A stretch of DNA of 7,538 bases from Prevotellaceae bacterium UBA1720 (GCA_002317475.1 DCIS01000047.1:1-7538); one strand, 5' to 3'. Counted from the first letter of the stretch, positions 1 to 6,572 are shown. Translations and numbers: made by a program. The notes: a model not told the origin generated them from the sequence alone.

Positions 1-2093
1 CCGAGTATATGCGTTATCTCCCCTACGACGAGAATCGCGATGCCCGTTACCCCGAGCCACGCATCAAGTCTCCTCAGGAGATGGTGGACTACGTACATCA
101 GCAGAATGCACACCTAATGATTAGCATTTGGGCAAGCTTCGGTCCCTGGACTGAGCAGTTCCAAGAGTTGCAAAAGATTGGTGCACTCTATCCCTTCGAG
201 ACTTGGCCTCACAACCGTGGTGTGCGCCCCTACGATCCCTTCAACCCTGAGGCCCGCGATATCTACTGGCGTTACCTGAAGAACCTCTACGACATGAACA
301 TCGATGCATGGTGGAGCGATTCTACCGAACCCGACCATGTGGAGCGTCCCGGTGATGATGACCACATGACATACGCAGGCAGTTGGCGTGCCGTGAAGAA
401 TGCGTTCCCCCTTCTCACCAACATCGGTATCTACGAGCACCAGCGCAAGGCCAAGGGCGGCAATGACAAGCGTGCCTTCCAGATGACCCGCTGCGGAGCC
501 TTCGGTCTGCAACGTAGTGCCGCTTTCAACTGGAGCGGTGATATCATGGCTACATGGAGCGAGTTTAAGAATCAGATTCCCTCGGGACTGAATTACACCA
601 TCTGCGGTAACCCATTCTGGAACACCGACTTAGGAGGTTTCTTCTACGGTGAGTATGAACAGAGTCCCAAGAATCCCGCCTTGGCTGAGTTGCAGACGCG
701 TTGGATGCAGTGGGGTGCCTTCCTGCCCTTAATGCGCAACCATTGTTCCAGTCCCATGATTAGCGAGATCTACCTCTATGGCGAGAAGGGACATTGGGCT
801 TACGATGCCCAGGTCGATGCTGTGAAACTGCGTTACCGCATCTTGCCCTACACCTATAGTCAGGCTGGAGCCTGTGTGCAGAACAGCGAAACGATGATGC
901 GTCCCTTCGTGTTTGATTTCCCTGCCGATCGTGAGGCTATCAACCGCAACGACGAGTATATGTTTGGTCATAGCATCCTTGTTCGTCCAGTCACCGATCC
1001 TCTCTATACCTGGAAAGATGAGAACCGCAGGGGTCACCTTATTTACCCCCATCCTGAGGAGGCACAGGCACCCGTCAATGTCTATCTGCCGGCTGGTCAG
1101 GGTTGGTACGACTTCTGGACCAACCAGTATCATGAGGGTGGGCGTACCATCACCAAGGCCTGTCCCATTAACATCCTGCCCCTTTATGTCAAGGAGGGTA
1201 GCATCCTACCCCTCGGTCCTGATGTGCAGTACACTGGCGAGAAGCCTTGGGACAACCTCGAGATCCGCATCTATCCCGGACGAGACGCCGACTTCACCCT
1301 CTATGAGGACGAGGGCGACAACTACAACTACGAGAAGGGGCAGTTCTCGCAGATCACTTTCCATTGGGATGATGCCAACTATGAGTTGACCATTGGTCAG
1401 CGCAAGGGACAGTTCAAGGGTATGCTCGCCTCACGTCAGTTCAATGTCGTGCTTGTGGATGGCAAGACTCCCTCTGCCAGCCTTCCCGCCATGGGCAAGA
1501 GTATCGCCTATGAGGGCAAGGAGGTCATCTTGGATATGTCAGGCAATCGTCCCATCAGCAAGAAGGTGCTCGATAATGGCGCCATCTATGACAATGTCAC
1601 TGCCATGTACATTCAGAATCCTTCCTTTGAGGCTGATGGACAGACGCTTACCAAGCAGGCTCCCAAGGGTTGGAGTGTCAGTGCCCCTACCACCTGGTGG
1701 GGTGTGAACCGTGGTGGCGGTTCGGGTGATCCTAAGGCTACGGATGGTCAATATATCTTCGGCGTATGGGATGCCGATGTAAAGACGGCTAATATTATGC
1801 AGACCATCAAGGCATTGCCCAAGGGCAATTACGTACTGAGCGTTGATATGCACGCCTCGGACAATGGGTCAGGGCGTGTGGGCAAGCAGGCTCTCGTGGC
1901 TGGTACCAATAAGGTCTTCTTTGCTGAGCAGGTAGTCAATCCTGGCACCTCTGACCGTGCCCCTATGCGTACCCTCGTCCTACCCTTCACCCTTGATCGT
2001 ACCACCGACCTGCCTATTGGTGTGGAGACCCACAGCGCCCGTTCGGCTACATGGTTCAAGGTAGACAACTTCTGCCTCTACCGCAAGAAATAA
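1..2093 (+). CDS. GH31 glycoside hydrolase (probable alpha-xylosidase/alpha-glucosidase), 3' part
   Basis: The frame is open from the left edge, so the N-terminal beta-sandwich and true start are missing. Numbers here count from the internal Met at base 9 (694 residues visible). Retaining GH31 enzymes remove terminal alpha-xylose or alpha-glucose from oligosaccharides. Visible family landmarks: WWSDSTEPD (101-109), in which D104 is the expected nucleophile; NWSGD (174-178), in which D178 is the expected acid/base; WNTDLGGF (204-211); and QWGAFLPLMRNH (234-245). The barrel ends near residue 300. It is followed by a proximal beta-sandwich and a DUF5110-like segment (about 355-455, with YEDEGDNYNYEKG). 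A further C-terminal domain (about 530-694) contains NPSFEADG and ends in FKVDNFCLY, and looks like a jelly-roll carbohydrate-binding or lectin-like fold. The WW-D-x-TEP version of the nucleophile motif and the fucosidase neighbour favour alpha-xylosidase, but this is inference. The TAA at 2091-2093 is followed 30 bp later by the GH29 gene, so they are probably one operon. Confidence 0.92.
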   Translation, partial: EYMRYLPYDENRDARYPEPRIKSPQEMVDYVHQQNAHLMISIWASFGPWTEQFQELQKIGALYPFETWPHNRGVRPYDPFNPEARDIYWRYLKNLYDMNIDAWWSDSTEPDHVERPGDDDHMTYAGSWRAVKNAFPLLTNIGIYEHQRKAKGGNDKRAFQMTRCGAFGLQRSAAFNWSGDIMATWSEFKNQIPSGLNYTICGNPFWNTDLGGFFYGEYEQSPKNPALAELQTRWMQWGAFLPLMRNHCSSPMISEIYLYGEKGHWAYDAQVDAVKLRYRILPYTYSQAGACVQNSETMMRPFVFDFPADREAINRNDEYMFGHSILVRPVTDPLYTWKDENRRGHLIYPHPEEAQAPVNVYLPAGQGWYDFWTNQYHEGGRTITKACPINILPLYVKEGSILPLGPDVQYTGEKPWDNLEIRIYPGRDADFTLYEDEGDNYNYEKGQFSQITFHWDDANYELTIGQRKGQFKGMLASRQFNVVLVDGKTPSASLPAMGKSIAYEGKEVILDMSGNRPISKKVLDNGAIYDNVTAMYIQNPSFEADGQTLTKQAPKGWSVSAPTTWWGVNRGGGSGDPKATDGQYIFGVWDADVKTANIMQTIKALPKGNYVLSVDMHASDNGSGRVGKQALVAGTNKVFFAEQVVNPGTSDRAPMRTLVLPFTLDRTTDLPIGVETHSARSATWFKVDNFCLYRKK

Positions 2094-2123
2094 TCACGTA
2101 AAAAACAAATACCCACTACAACA

Positions 2124-3821
2124 ATGAGACACATTCTTTTTGCTCTTTCACTGACCTTTGCGTCAGCCGTGTCTGCCCAGCAGACCTACCAGGTACCCGT
2201 CAGCGAGGCTCAGGAGCCTATGGCTAAGGGTCAGTTTGAACCCACCTGGGAGTCCCTTCGTACCTACGATACACCCGAATGGTTCCGCAACGCCAAGTTC
2301 GGCATCTGGGCCCACTGGGGTCCCCAGTGCGTTGAGGGCAGCGGTGATTGGATGGCACGTGAGATGTATATGGAAGGCAACGGTAAGTACAACCACCACC
2401 GCGAGCACTACGGCCACCCTTCGGAGTTCGGTTTCAAGGACGTCCTGCCCCTTTTCCGTGCTGAGAACTGGGATCCTGAGGCTCTTGTCACTTTCTACAA
2501 GGAGATCGGTGCCGAGTACTTCTTTGCCTTGGGCAACCATCACGACAATTTCGACCTCTGGGACAGCCAGTACCAGGAGTGGAACTCCAAGCAGATCGGC
2601 CCCAAGAAGGACATCCTTGCCGGATGGGCAGAGGCTTGCCGCAAGAACAACCTTCCCTTTGGTATCTCCTTTCACGCCGACCATGCCTGGACGTGGTACG
2701 AACCTTCGCGCCGTTTCGATATGAAGGGTGATATGCGAGGCAAACTCTACGACGGATGGCTCACTCGCGAGGATGGCTATAAGCCCAATGCTGATGGCAC
2801 AGAGAAGTGGTGGAAGGGTCTTGACCCCCAGAACCTCTATGCTCAGAATCACGATATGAGTCGTAATACCTGGGACAACGGTGCCATCCATAGCCAGTGG
2901 GGGTGGGAAGGCGGAGCATGTCCTCCCAGCCAGGAGTACGCCACCAATTTCTACAATCGTACGCTCGATGCCATCAACCGTTATAATCCTGACCTCATCT
3001 ACTTTGACGTCACCGTGCTGCCCTTCTATCCAGTCAGCGATGCGGGTATGAAGATTGCTGCCCACATGTACAATCACCACAACGCTGAGACCGCTGTCAG
3101 TCCTGCCGGAAAGAAGGCTAAGAAGGGCGCTGTCAATCCTGCCAAGGCCAGCCAGAACCCCGGTGTAGTGTTCGGCAAGATTCTCAGTGATGAGCAGAAG
3201 GAGGCCCTGGTATGGGATGTGGAGCGTGGTGCGCCCAACGAGATCATGGCTCAGCCCTGGCAGTGTTGCAACTGTATCGGCGACTGGCACTACAACACCA
3301 ACACCTATCGCAACAACCATTACAAGAATGCTGCCACCATCATGAAACTGCTTGTGGACATCGTCTCCAAGAACGGTAATATGCTCCTCTCCGTGCCTCT
3401 CCGTGCTGATGGTACGTTCGACGAGAAGGAGAAGGCCATCCTTGATGAGTTTGGTGCCTGGATGAAGGTGAACAAGGAGAGCATCATCGGTACCCGTCCC
3501 TGGAAGAAGTTCGGTGAAGGTCCTATTGCTGACAGCACCATCAAGATCAACGCCCAGGGTTTTAATGACGGCAACTATGCCAAGGCAGGTAGCAACGAGA
3601 TACGTTTCACCCAGAAGGGCAATACCGTCTATGCCACCGCCCTCGAGTGGCCCAAGGATATGGTGATGAACATCAAAAGCCTCGCTAACGAGTCCATCAA
3701 GAGTGTCGAACTCCTGGGTTATGGTAAGGTGAAGTTCGCCCAGAACCCCACCGAGATCCTTGTCATCCTTCCCGAGAAGTGCAACACCCTCGCCCCCGTC
3801 CTCAAGGTCACCATGAAGTAA
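2124..3821 (+). CDS. Secreted GH29 alpha-L-fucosidase-like enzyme
   Basis: Complete 565-residue protein. It starts with a signal peptide (1-18, hydrophobic LFALSLTFA, likely cleavage VSA|QQ) and no lipobox Cys, so a soluble periplasmic or secreted enzyme is expected. GH29 landmarks: WFRNAKFGIWAHWG (53-66), the NHHDNFDLW block (138-146, usually KHHDGF), GPKKDI (159-164), NPDLIYFD (288-295) with D295 as the expected nucleophile, and WDVERG (364-369) followed by the Trp-rich CCNCIGDWHY block (381-390). NGNMLLSVPL (417-426) closes the barrel, and a small beta-sandwich follows (about 465-565). The family removes alpha-L-fucose by a retaining mechanism. The assigned acid/base Glu is not obvious; E367 and E373 are candidates. 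A Lys/Ala-rich insertion lies at about 328-346. The substituted HHD motif suggests a divergent subgroup, so fucose specificity is likely but not certain. It lies between the GH31 gene (30 bp upstream) and luxS (22 bp downstream). No Shine-Dalgarno is seen; the leader is A-rich. Confidence 0.9.
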   Translation: MRHILFALSLTFASAVSAQQTYQVPVSEAQEPMAKGQFEPTWESLRTYDTPEWFRNAKFGIWAHWGPQCVEGSGDWMAREMYMEGNGKYNHHREHYGHPSEFGFKDVLPLFRAENWDPEALVTFYKEIGAEYFFALGNHHDNFDLWDSQYQEWNSKQIGPKKDILAGWAEACRKNNLPFGISFHADHAWTWYEPSRRFDMKGDMRGKLYDGWLTREDGYKPNADGTEKWWKGLDPQNLYAQNHDMSRNTWDNGAIHSQWGWEGGACPPSQEYATNFYNRTLDAINRYNPDLIYFDVTVLPFYPVSDAGMKIAAHMYNHHNAETAVSPAGKKAKKGAVNPAKASQNPGVVFGKILSDEQKEALVWDVERGAPNEIMAQPWQCCNCIGDWHYNTNTYRNNHYKNAATIMKLLVDIVSKNGNMLLSVPLRADGTFDEKEKAILDEFGAWMKVNKESIIGTRPWKKFGEGPIADSTIKINAQGFNDGNYAKAGSNEIRFTQKGNTVYATALEWPKDMVMNIKSLANESIKSVELLGYGKVKFAQNPTEILVILPEKCNTLAPVLKVTMK

Positions 3822-3826
3822 GAATC

Positions 3827-3840
3827 CTCAACCCTCAACC
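3827..3840 (+). repeat. Two tandem 7-bp units in the GH29-luxS gap
   Basis: The 22-bp gap between the GH29 stop and the luxS ATG is almost entirely two head-to-tail copies of CTCAACC followed by CTT. It is pyrimidine-rich and carries no Shine-Dalgarno-like purine run, so luxS translation here would rely on SD-independent initiation or coupling. There are only two copies, so it may be chance or a small slippage-prone spacer. Confidence 0.6.
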
Positions 3841-3843
3841 CTT

Positions 3844-4356
3844 ATGGAAGTCATCACATCATTTACCATAGATCATTCGGTGCTGAAGCCCGGTATCTAT
3901 GTTTCCCGTGAGGACGAAGGTTTCATCACCTTCGACCTCCGTATCACAGAACCCAACAAAGAACCTTGGGTAGATCCCACAGCCATGCACACCCTCGAGC
4001 ATCTCATGGCCACCTGGTTTCGCAACCGCGAGACGGTGAAGGAGGACGTCGTCTATGTTGGCCCTATGGGCTGCATGACGGGTATGTACGTCATCATGAA
4101 GACCTCTGCCCTTCATCCCCAGTGGACTGCCCAACAGATGCGCGAGCTCACCATCGAGTGTCTCCAGTGGATCGTGCAGCAGCAGGAAGTACCTGCCACC
4201 ACGCCCGAGACCTGCGGCAACTGTCTCTACCACAACCTTCCCCTTGCTCATTACTGGGCATCCCTCTACTGCGACAGGTTGTGCAACGATTTCCACTCTG
4301 AGTACACCAAACTTGAGGTCATCCTGGACAACGGCATGCGGTTTCAGGATGCGTAA
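3844..4356 (+). CDS. luxS: S-ribosylhomocysteine lyase LuxS (AI-2 synthase)
   Basis: 170 residues, the normal LuxS length, opening with SFTIDHSVLKPG as in known LuxS proteins. It cleaves S-ribosylhomocysteine to homocysteine and DPD, the precursor of autoinducer-2, in the cytoplasmic activated-methyl cycle downstream of Pfs/MTAN. Metal ligands are H49 and H53 in HTLEH (49-53) and C124 in ETCGNC (122-127). E52 is the expected general base and C77 in GCMTG (76-80) the catalytic Cys. E. coli has R and B. subtilis Q after that Cys, so M78 is a variant of a variable position. The protein is otherwise intact with FDLRITEPNKE (30-40) in place. It is 22 bp after the GH29 gene, the last of the + strand run, and followed by a strong hairpin terminator. 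No Pfs or other methyl-cycle gene is in the window. Its own promoter could lie inside the GH29 3' end, but none is evident. Confidence 0.97.
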   Translation: MEVITSFTIDHSVLKPGIYVSREDEGFITFDLRITEPNKEPWVDPTAMHTLEHLMATWFRNRETVKEDVVYVGPMGCMTGMYVIMKTSALHPQWTAQQMRELTIECLQWIVQQQEVPATTPETCGNCLYHNLPLAHYWASLYCDRLCNDFHSEYTKLEVILDNGMRFQDA

Positions 4357-4397
4357 GGGGAAGGAGCGAGCAGTTTCTCCTTGAACCCATTATAATG

Positions 4398-4431
4398 CAA
4401 GAAGCCACGAGAAATCGCGGCTTCTTGTGTT
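4398..4431 (+). terminator. Intrinsic terminator after luxS
   Basis: A perfect 9-bp stem (CAAGAAGCC at 4398-4406, GGCTTCTTG at 4419-4427) continues past one A·C mismatch into three more pairs (CGA/TCG) capped by a GAAA tetraloop (4411-4414). The run TGTGTTTATT follows on the + strand. It sits 41 bp after the luxS stop, between two convergent genes. The - strand side is less U-rich, so it mainly serves the + strand operon, although some bidirectional use is possible. Confidence 0.8.
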
Positions 4432-4495
4432 TATTGCCAGTTCCTGAAATGTACAGGTGTAAATACTGGTGTCACCCTGCTATTCAGTTGATCAC

Positions 4496-5302
4496 TTACT
4501 TCACCTTCAATACTTTTTTGCCATTCTGGATGTAAAGGCCACGAGGGACATTATTACCCTGACGGATGCCTAATAGGTTGTAGAGAGGTTGAGTTGCCAG
4601 ACTGGCTGTGCTGATCTCGTTAATGCCATCCGAATAACCACCGGCAGGCTGTATGCCGATAATGGCTTCCAGGTCGTAGCCGTAGCTGTCGCCAGCCTCT
4701 GCGCCACCCGAGCCTGTTTCCTCGGGGATAAGGCCCTCGCCGTTGATGATGAAGTAGCCGTTGCACGAACCGCTCCAACCCCAATTGATGTGGAAATAGC
4801 CTTCCTCGGCATAACCGTCGCATACGAACTCGTGTCCGCCTTCACCCGACTCTCCGTTTCCACCGAAAATGACGGGACGGTCGTAGTAGAGTTCGGTATA
4901 GATGAGTTCATCCCATGTCGACTGATCATAGTCAGACTGCTTGACCAGCGTCATGCCGTCATCGTATCTCAGATACTGTATCATACCGGTAATGGCCTCT
5001 TCGCTGAGTGTACCCGAGCCACCTGCTGCCTCCAGTCCGTAGGTCATCTTGGATGCTACGCCACAGTCCGCCATAAGGGTTGCCACAGCCTTGCCCTGAG
5101 CGCTGGTATAACTGCCGGAATAGTCGTCCAGCATGTTGTCCCAGTCCAGTTTGTGCTCGAAACTGTAGTTTGTGATTTCCATGGGATAGACATATTCGCC
5201 ATCGATATCCAGGTCATATTCGTAGCTGCGACGTCCCACTCCCATGTCGGGCCACTCATAATACTTCATCACCTGTGCCATAGCTGTTGCCACGCAAACA
5301 AG
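4496..5302 (-). CDS. C10 peptidase catalytic part, in the shifted frame
   Basis: The meaningful part of this frame starts at about 5302, although the frame is open further upstream (an ATG at 5434). Its upstream stretch is just out-of-frame reading of the propeptide region. CVATAMAQVMKYYEWP carries the nucleophile Cys (TGC at 5296-5294). GGHEFVCDGY holds the catalytic His (codon 4834-4832), with Glu where most members have Ala. HINWGWSGSCNGYF is the conserved NWGWG block containing the third active-site Asn/Trp. After an acidic Gly-rich linker (EETGSGGAEAGDS), the protein ends with SDGINEIS and YNLLGIRQ...RGLYIQNGKKVLKVK, a Bacteroidetes C-terminal sorting-type tail suggesting export to the surface or outside. 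On its own this part has no signal peptide. Confidence 0.8.
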   Translation of the reverse strand, partial: LVCVATAMAQVMKYYEWPDMGVGRRSYEYDLDIDGEYVYPMEITNYSFEHKLDWDNMLDDYSGSYTSAQGKAVATLMADCGVASKMTYGLEAAGGSGTLSEEAITGMIQYLRYDDGMTLVKQSDYDQSTWDELIYTELYYDRPVIFGGNGESGEGGHEFVCDGYAEEGYFHINWGWSGSCNGYFIINGEGLIPEETGSGGAEAGDSYGYDLEAIIGIQPAGGYSDGINEISTASLATQPLYNLLGIRQGNNVPRGLYIQNGKKVLKVK

Positions 5303-5810
5303 TGAGTGCCTTCTCGCCTTCGTAGACGGGGCAGTTGTTGTTGAAGGGTTCTGACTGATCCCAGGTGATATTACCCAGCAATGGCTCGATGGCCTCCCAG
5401 TCTTCGTCAGACGAACGGGTAGCGACTTTTGCACTCTTGGTCACACACTGCTTAGCCATGGCATCGTAGGTGGAGAGCAGCCATTTCATATTACTGGGCA
5501 ACTTGTTGAAATCAAAGCTTCCCTGGTCAGAATAGCCAAGGACAGTGGGCATGTTGTCGTCAGCGCTGAGGATAACGAAGCCATTTGAGTTGTTGCGGTT
5601 GTAGGCATAAAAACTATTGCCGAAGGCATGCTGGGAGGTGTAAGCCAGGGCTAAATCGCCTGCTTGAATACGGTGTGTCAGGTGGCGTCCGGAATGCAGA
5701 AGCTTACCTTCGCTGAATCGGGTGAGTGACTCTGCGGGGGTCAATTGTCTGGCACTTACCACGCTGCTCAGTACCAATGCGGAAATCGCTAAAATCAACA
5801 GTCTCTTCAT
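5256..5810 (-). CDS. C10 peptidase N-terminal fragment: signal peptide, propeptide, start of mature enzyme
   Basis: 184 residues. MKRLLILAISALVLSSVVSA (1-20) is a classical signal peptide, with cleavage expected before RQLT. The segment 25-120 resembles the Spi/inhibitory propeptide of C10 enzymes, including NGFVILSADDNMPTVLGYSD (76-95) and MKWLLSTYDAM (108-118). A spacer rich in S/D/E (about 124-141) probably holds the maturation site. The mature enzyme begins near EPLLGNITWDQSEPFNNNCP (142-161), the usual block just before the catalytic Cys. The last 13 or so residues (from C171) are out of frame. If expressed alone, this would be a secreted propeptide-like protein without catalytic residues; whether it could act as an inhibitor is speculation. 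Confidence 0.8.
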   Translation of the reverse strand: MKRLLILAISALVLSSVVSARQLTPAESLTRFSEGKLLHSGRHLTHRIQAGDLALAYTSQHAFGNSFYAYNRNNSNGFVILSADDNMPTVLGYSDQGSFDFNKLPSNMKWLLSTYDAMAKQCVTKSAKVATRSSDEDWEAIEPLLGNITWDQSEPFNNNCPVYEGEKALTCLRGNSYGTGDEVL

Positions 5811-5839
5811 TTTGATTTGCTTATGTTGGGTTTCGGGTG

Positions 5840-5847
5840 CAAATATA
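5840..5847 (-). promoter_or_regulatory. Bacteroidetes -7 promoter element for the C10 peptidase
   Basis: On the - strand TATATTTG matches the Bacteroidetes sigma-ABfr -7 consensus TAnnTTTG and lies 29 bp before the peptidase ATG (5810). A TTTG that could serve as the -33 element ends 22 bp further upstream, slightly longer than the common spacing, and the spacer contains a run of eight T. A start site near 5832 would leave a leader of about 20 nt, which is typical for this phylum. The call is from motif and position only. Confidence 0.5.
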
Positions 5848-5978
5848 CAAAAAAAACTTGTAATTCATGCAAATAACCGACTCTAATTTCATTCTTGCTA
5901 CCACAATTAGATTCTTTTACAAACTGAGGAACTAAACGGTCATGACTGGGTCTCCGGTAAAAGTTTTGCTGGAAAACA

Positions 5979-6240
5979 TTTAACCTCACTTTTTTATTGT
6001 AACTTGTTGGATAATTGGAGATTGTAACAGTTAGGTTAACCTAGTTATCCTAACGTTTAACCTCACTCCATCCTCACTTTTTTCAAGTATGCGTTTTCTA
6101 ATCATCACTAAACAGCAATATTCATATCAAGGGCCAAAGGTGAGAATAATGTGAGGTTAGTATGGGCTTAAAGTGATGATAAAATAGGGGATAGAAAAAC
6201 ATAACCGCCTAATATTCAGCTTAAACTACAGAAAAGTGAG
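5979..6240. repeat. Cluster of CCTCAC-type direct and inverted repeats
   Basis: The 12-mer TTTAACCTCACT occurs at 5979-5990 and 6056-6067, and CCTCACTTTTTT at 5984-5995 and 6072-6083. The second site is therefore the first with its core CCTCACT doubled. The inverse, GTGAGGTTA, is at 6151-6159. Shorter GTGAGAATAA copies are at 6140-6149 and 6234-6243. ATTGTAAC appears at 5996-6003 and 6021-6028. ATCATCACT (6101-6109) is inverted at 6172-6180. The segment is AT-rich with stops in all frames. It has the look of protein-binding iterons or the remnant ends of a mobile element; which one cannot be told here. Confidence 0.55.
6032..6043. repeat. 12-bp perfect palindrome TAGGTTAACCTA
   Basis: A self-complementary 12-mer sits inside a wider, spaced inverted pair, GTTAGG (6030-6035) and CCTAAC (6049-6054). 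It lies within the CCTCAC repeat cluster, about 185 bp upstream of the peptidase promoter. Such a symmetric site could bind a dimeric regulator, but nothing links it to a particular gene. Confidence 0.4.
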
Positions 6241-6260
6241 AATAAAGCAAAATTCCAGAA

Positions 6261-6480
6261 ACTTTTTCGCTTTCGCTAAAGGTCTTTGTCCGTAGTGTCC
6301 TCGTTGAGCCTACGTAGTGCGTACGTACATTATCGAGTTTGCTACGGAGGCAATACGGAGGAACAACGAAGGATGAGCGGAGGGGGAGGGTATCTTTACT
6401 TGCGGAGCTTGCACTTGTCGGTTCCGCTTGAACTAAGATCAAGGCACTCGAAAAGGCTATGGCTTGTTTACTGTTTGTTG
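6261..6480. other. Non-coding block of distinct composition with short phased repeats
   Basis: This stretch is richer in CG dinucleotides and G-runs than the AT-rich DNA on both sides. It contains CGTAGTG twice, 22 bp apart (6291-6297, 6313-6319), TACGGAGG twice, 11 bp apart (6343-6350, 6354-6361), the palindrome GTACGTAC (6321-6328), a purine run (about 6364-6390) and a GCGGA/TCCGC hairpin (6402-6406, 6423-6427). Short frames through it on both strands give low-complexity, family-less peptides, so I do not call a gene. From memory, similar text (CGCTTTCGCT, AAGATCAAGGCACTCGAAAA) recurs between genes in Prevotella/Bacteroides genomes, which would make this a dispersed intergenic repeat. That needs a search. 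Confidence 0.4.
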
Positions 6481-6495
6481 CAAGATCAGAAGAAT

Positions 6496-6533
6496 AATAG
6501 TGGTTGCAAATACTATCAATTGCAACCACTATT
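6496..6533 (-). terminator. Perfect 14-bp inverted repeat; possible terminator of the right-hand - strand genes
   Basis: AATAGTGGTTGCAA (6496-6509) and TTGCAACCACTATT (6520-6533) are exact reverse complements around a 10-nt loop. Read on the - strand, the stem is followed by ATTCTTCT, modestly T-rich. On the + strand the following sequence is not. It lies 48 bp past the stop of the 55-aa ORF. It may be a terminator or a bipartite operator (core TGGTTGCAA); the long symmetric arms keep the operator or insertion-site reading open. Confidence 0.5.
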
Positions 6534-6545
6534 GTAACTCAAAGA

Positions 6546-6572
6546 ATATGGGGAGAATTAATACCCCCATAT
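6546..6572 (-). terminator. Hairpin just after the 55-aa ORF
   Basis: ATATGGGG (6546-6553) pairs perfectly with CCCCATAT (6565-6572) around an 11-nt loop, 9 bp beyond the small ORF's stop on the - strand. The downstream - strand run TTCTTTGAG is only partly U-rich. Together with the 14-bp repeat just beyond it, this would give two tandem hairpins ending the - strand unit. Confidence 0.4.

Larger units (their letters stand above)
4496..5810 (-). pseudogene. C10 family cysteine peptidase (streptopain/interpain type), frameshifted
   Basis: Two overlapping - strand frames together make one prepro-peptidase of about 437 residues. The N-terminal frame (5810 down to 5256) carries signal peptide, propeptide and the start of the mature enzyme. 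The +1 frame carries the catalytic Cys, His and C-terminus. The switch falls between 5303 and 5294. The sequence there reads ACT TGT TTG CGT, where the family's TGCVATAMAQ would need one base fewer (ACT TGT TGC GTG, or GGT TGC). Without the switch, translation stops at TGA 5258-5256 after 184 residues and the product lacks the nucleophile. C10 peptidases are papain-fold secreted proteases (SpeB of streptococci, interpain A of Prevotella). The remaining frame shows no further stop or decay, so recent loss, phase variation at the short T-run or a single-base sequencing error are all possible. The gene is convergent with luxS and has its own promoter upstream. Confidence 0.88.

Noticed and set aside
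2163..3320. 385-codon open frame on the - strand under the GH29 gene
   Set aside because: It is antisense to a well-supported GH29 protein. The translation is V/L/G-rich without any family motif, as expected from the high third-position C/G use of the real gene.
4437..4469. Nested CCAGT/ACTGG and CCTG/CAGG pairs as a terminator for the peptidase
   Set aside because: The arms are short, the internal loop is very lopsided and no clear T-tract follows on the - strand, so this is too weak to annotate.
4589..5305. 238-codon + strand frame opposite the peptidase catalytic part
   Set aside because: It is the complement of conserved C10 motifs and has no recognizable domain, so it is a shadow frame.
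5256..5434. Programmed ribosomal frameshifting in the peptidase
   Set aside because: The shift needed is +1, and no stop codon, rare codon pair or stimulatory structure is evident at the site. Mutation or a sequencing error is simpler.
5807..5989. 60-codon - strand frame upstream of the peptidase
   Set aside because: It runs through the predicted promoter and into the peptidase start, and its composition is low quality. It is better explained as promoter/leader DNA.
6343..6361. Start of a CRISPR or VNTR array (TACGGAGG twice)
   Set aside because: There are only two 8-bp copies with a 3-bp gap, with no spacer-sized units and no cas genes.
6221..6537. Overlapping short frames on both strands (6221-6529 -, 6286-6537 +) in the non-coding block
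   Set aside because: The translations are low complexity, match nothing I recognise, and run across the 14-bp inverted repeat. The block reads better as repeat DNA.
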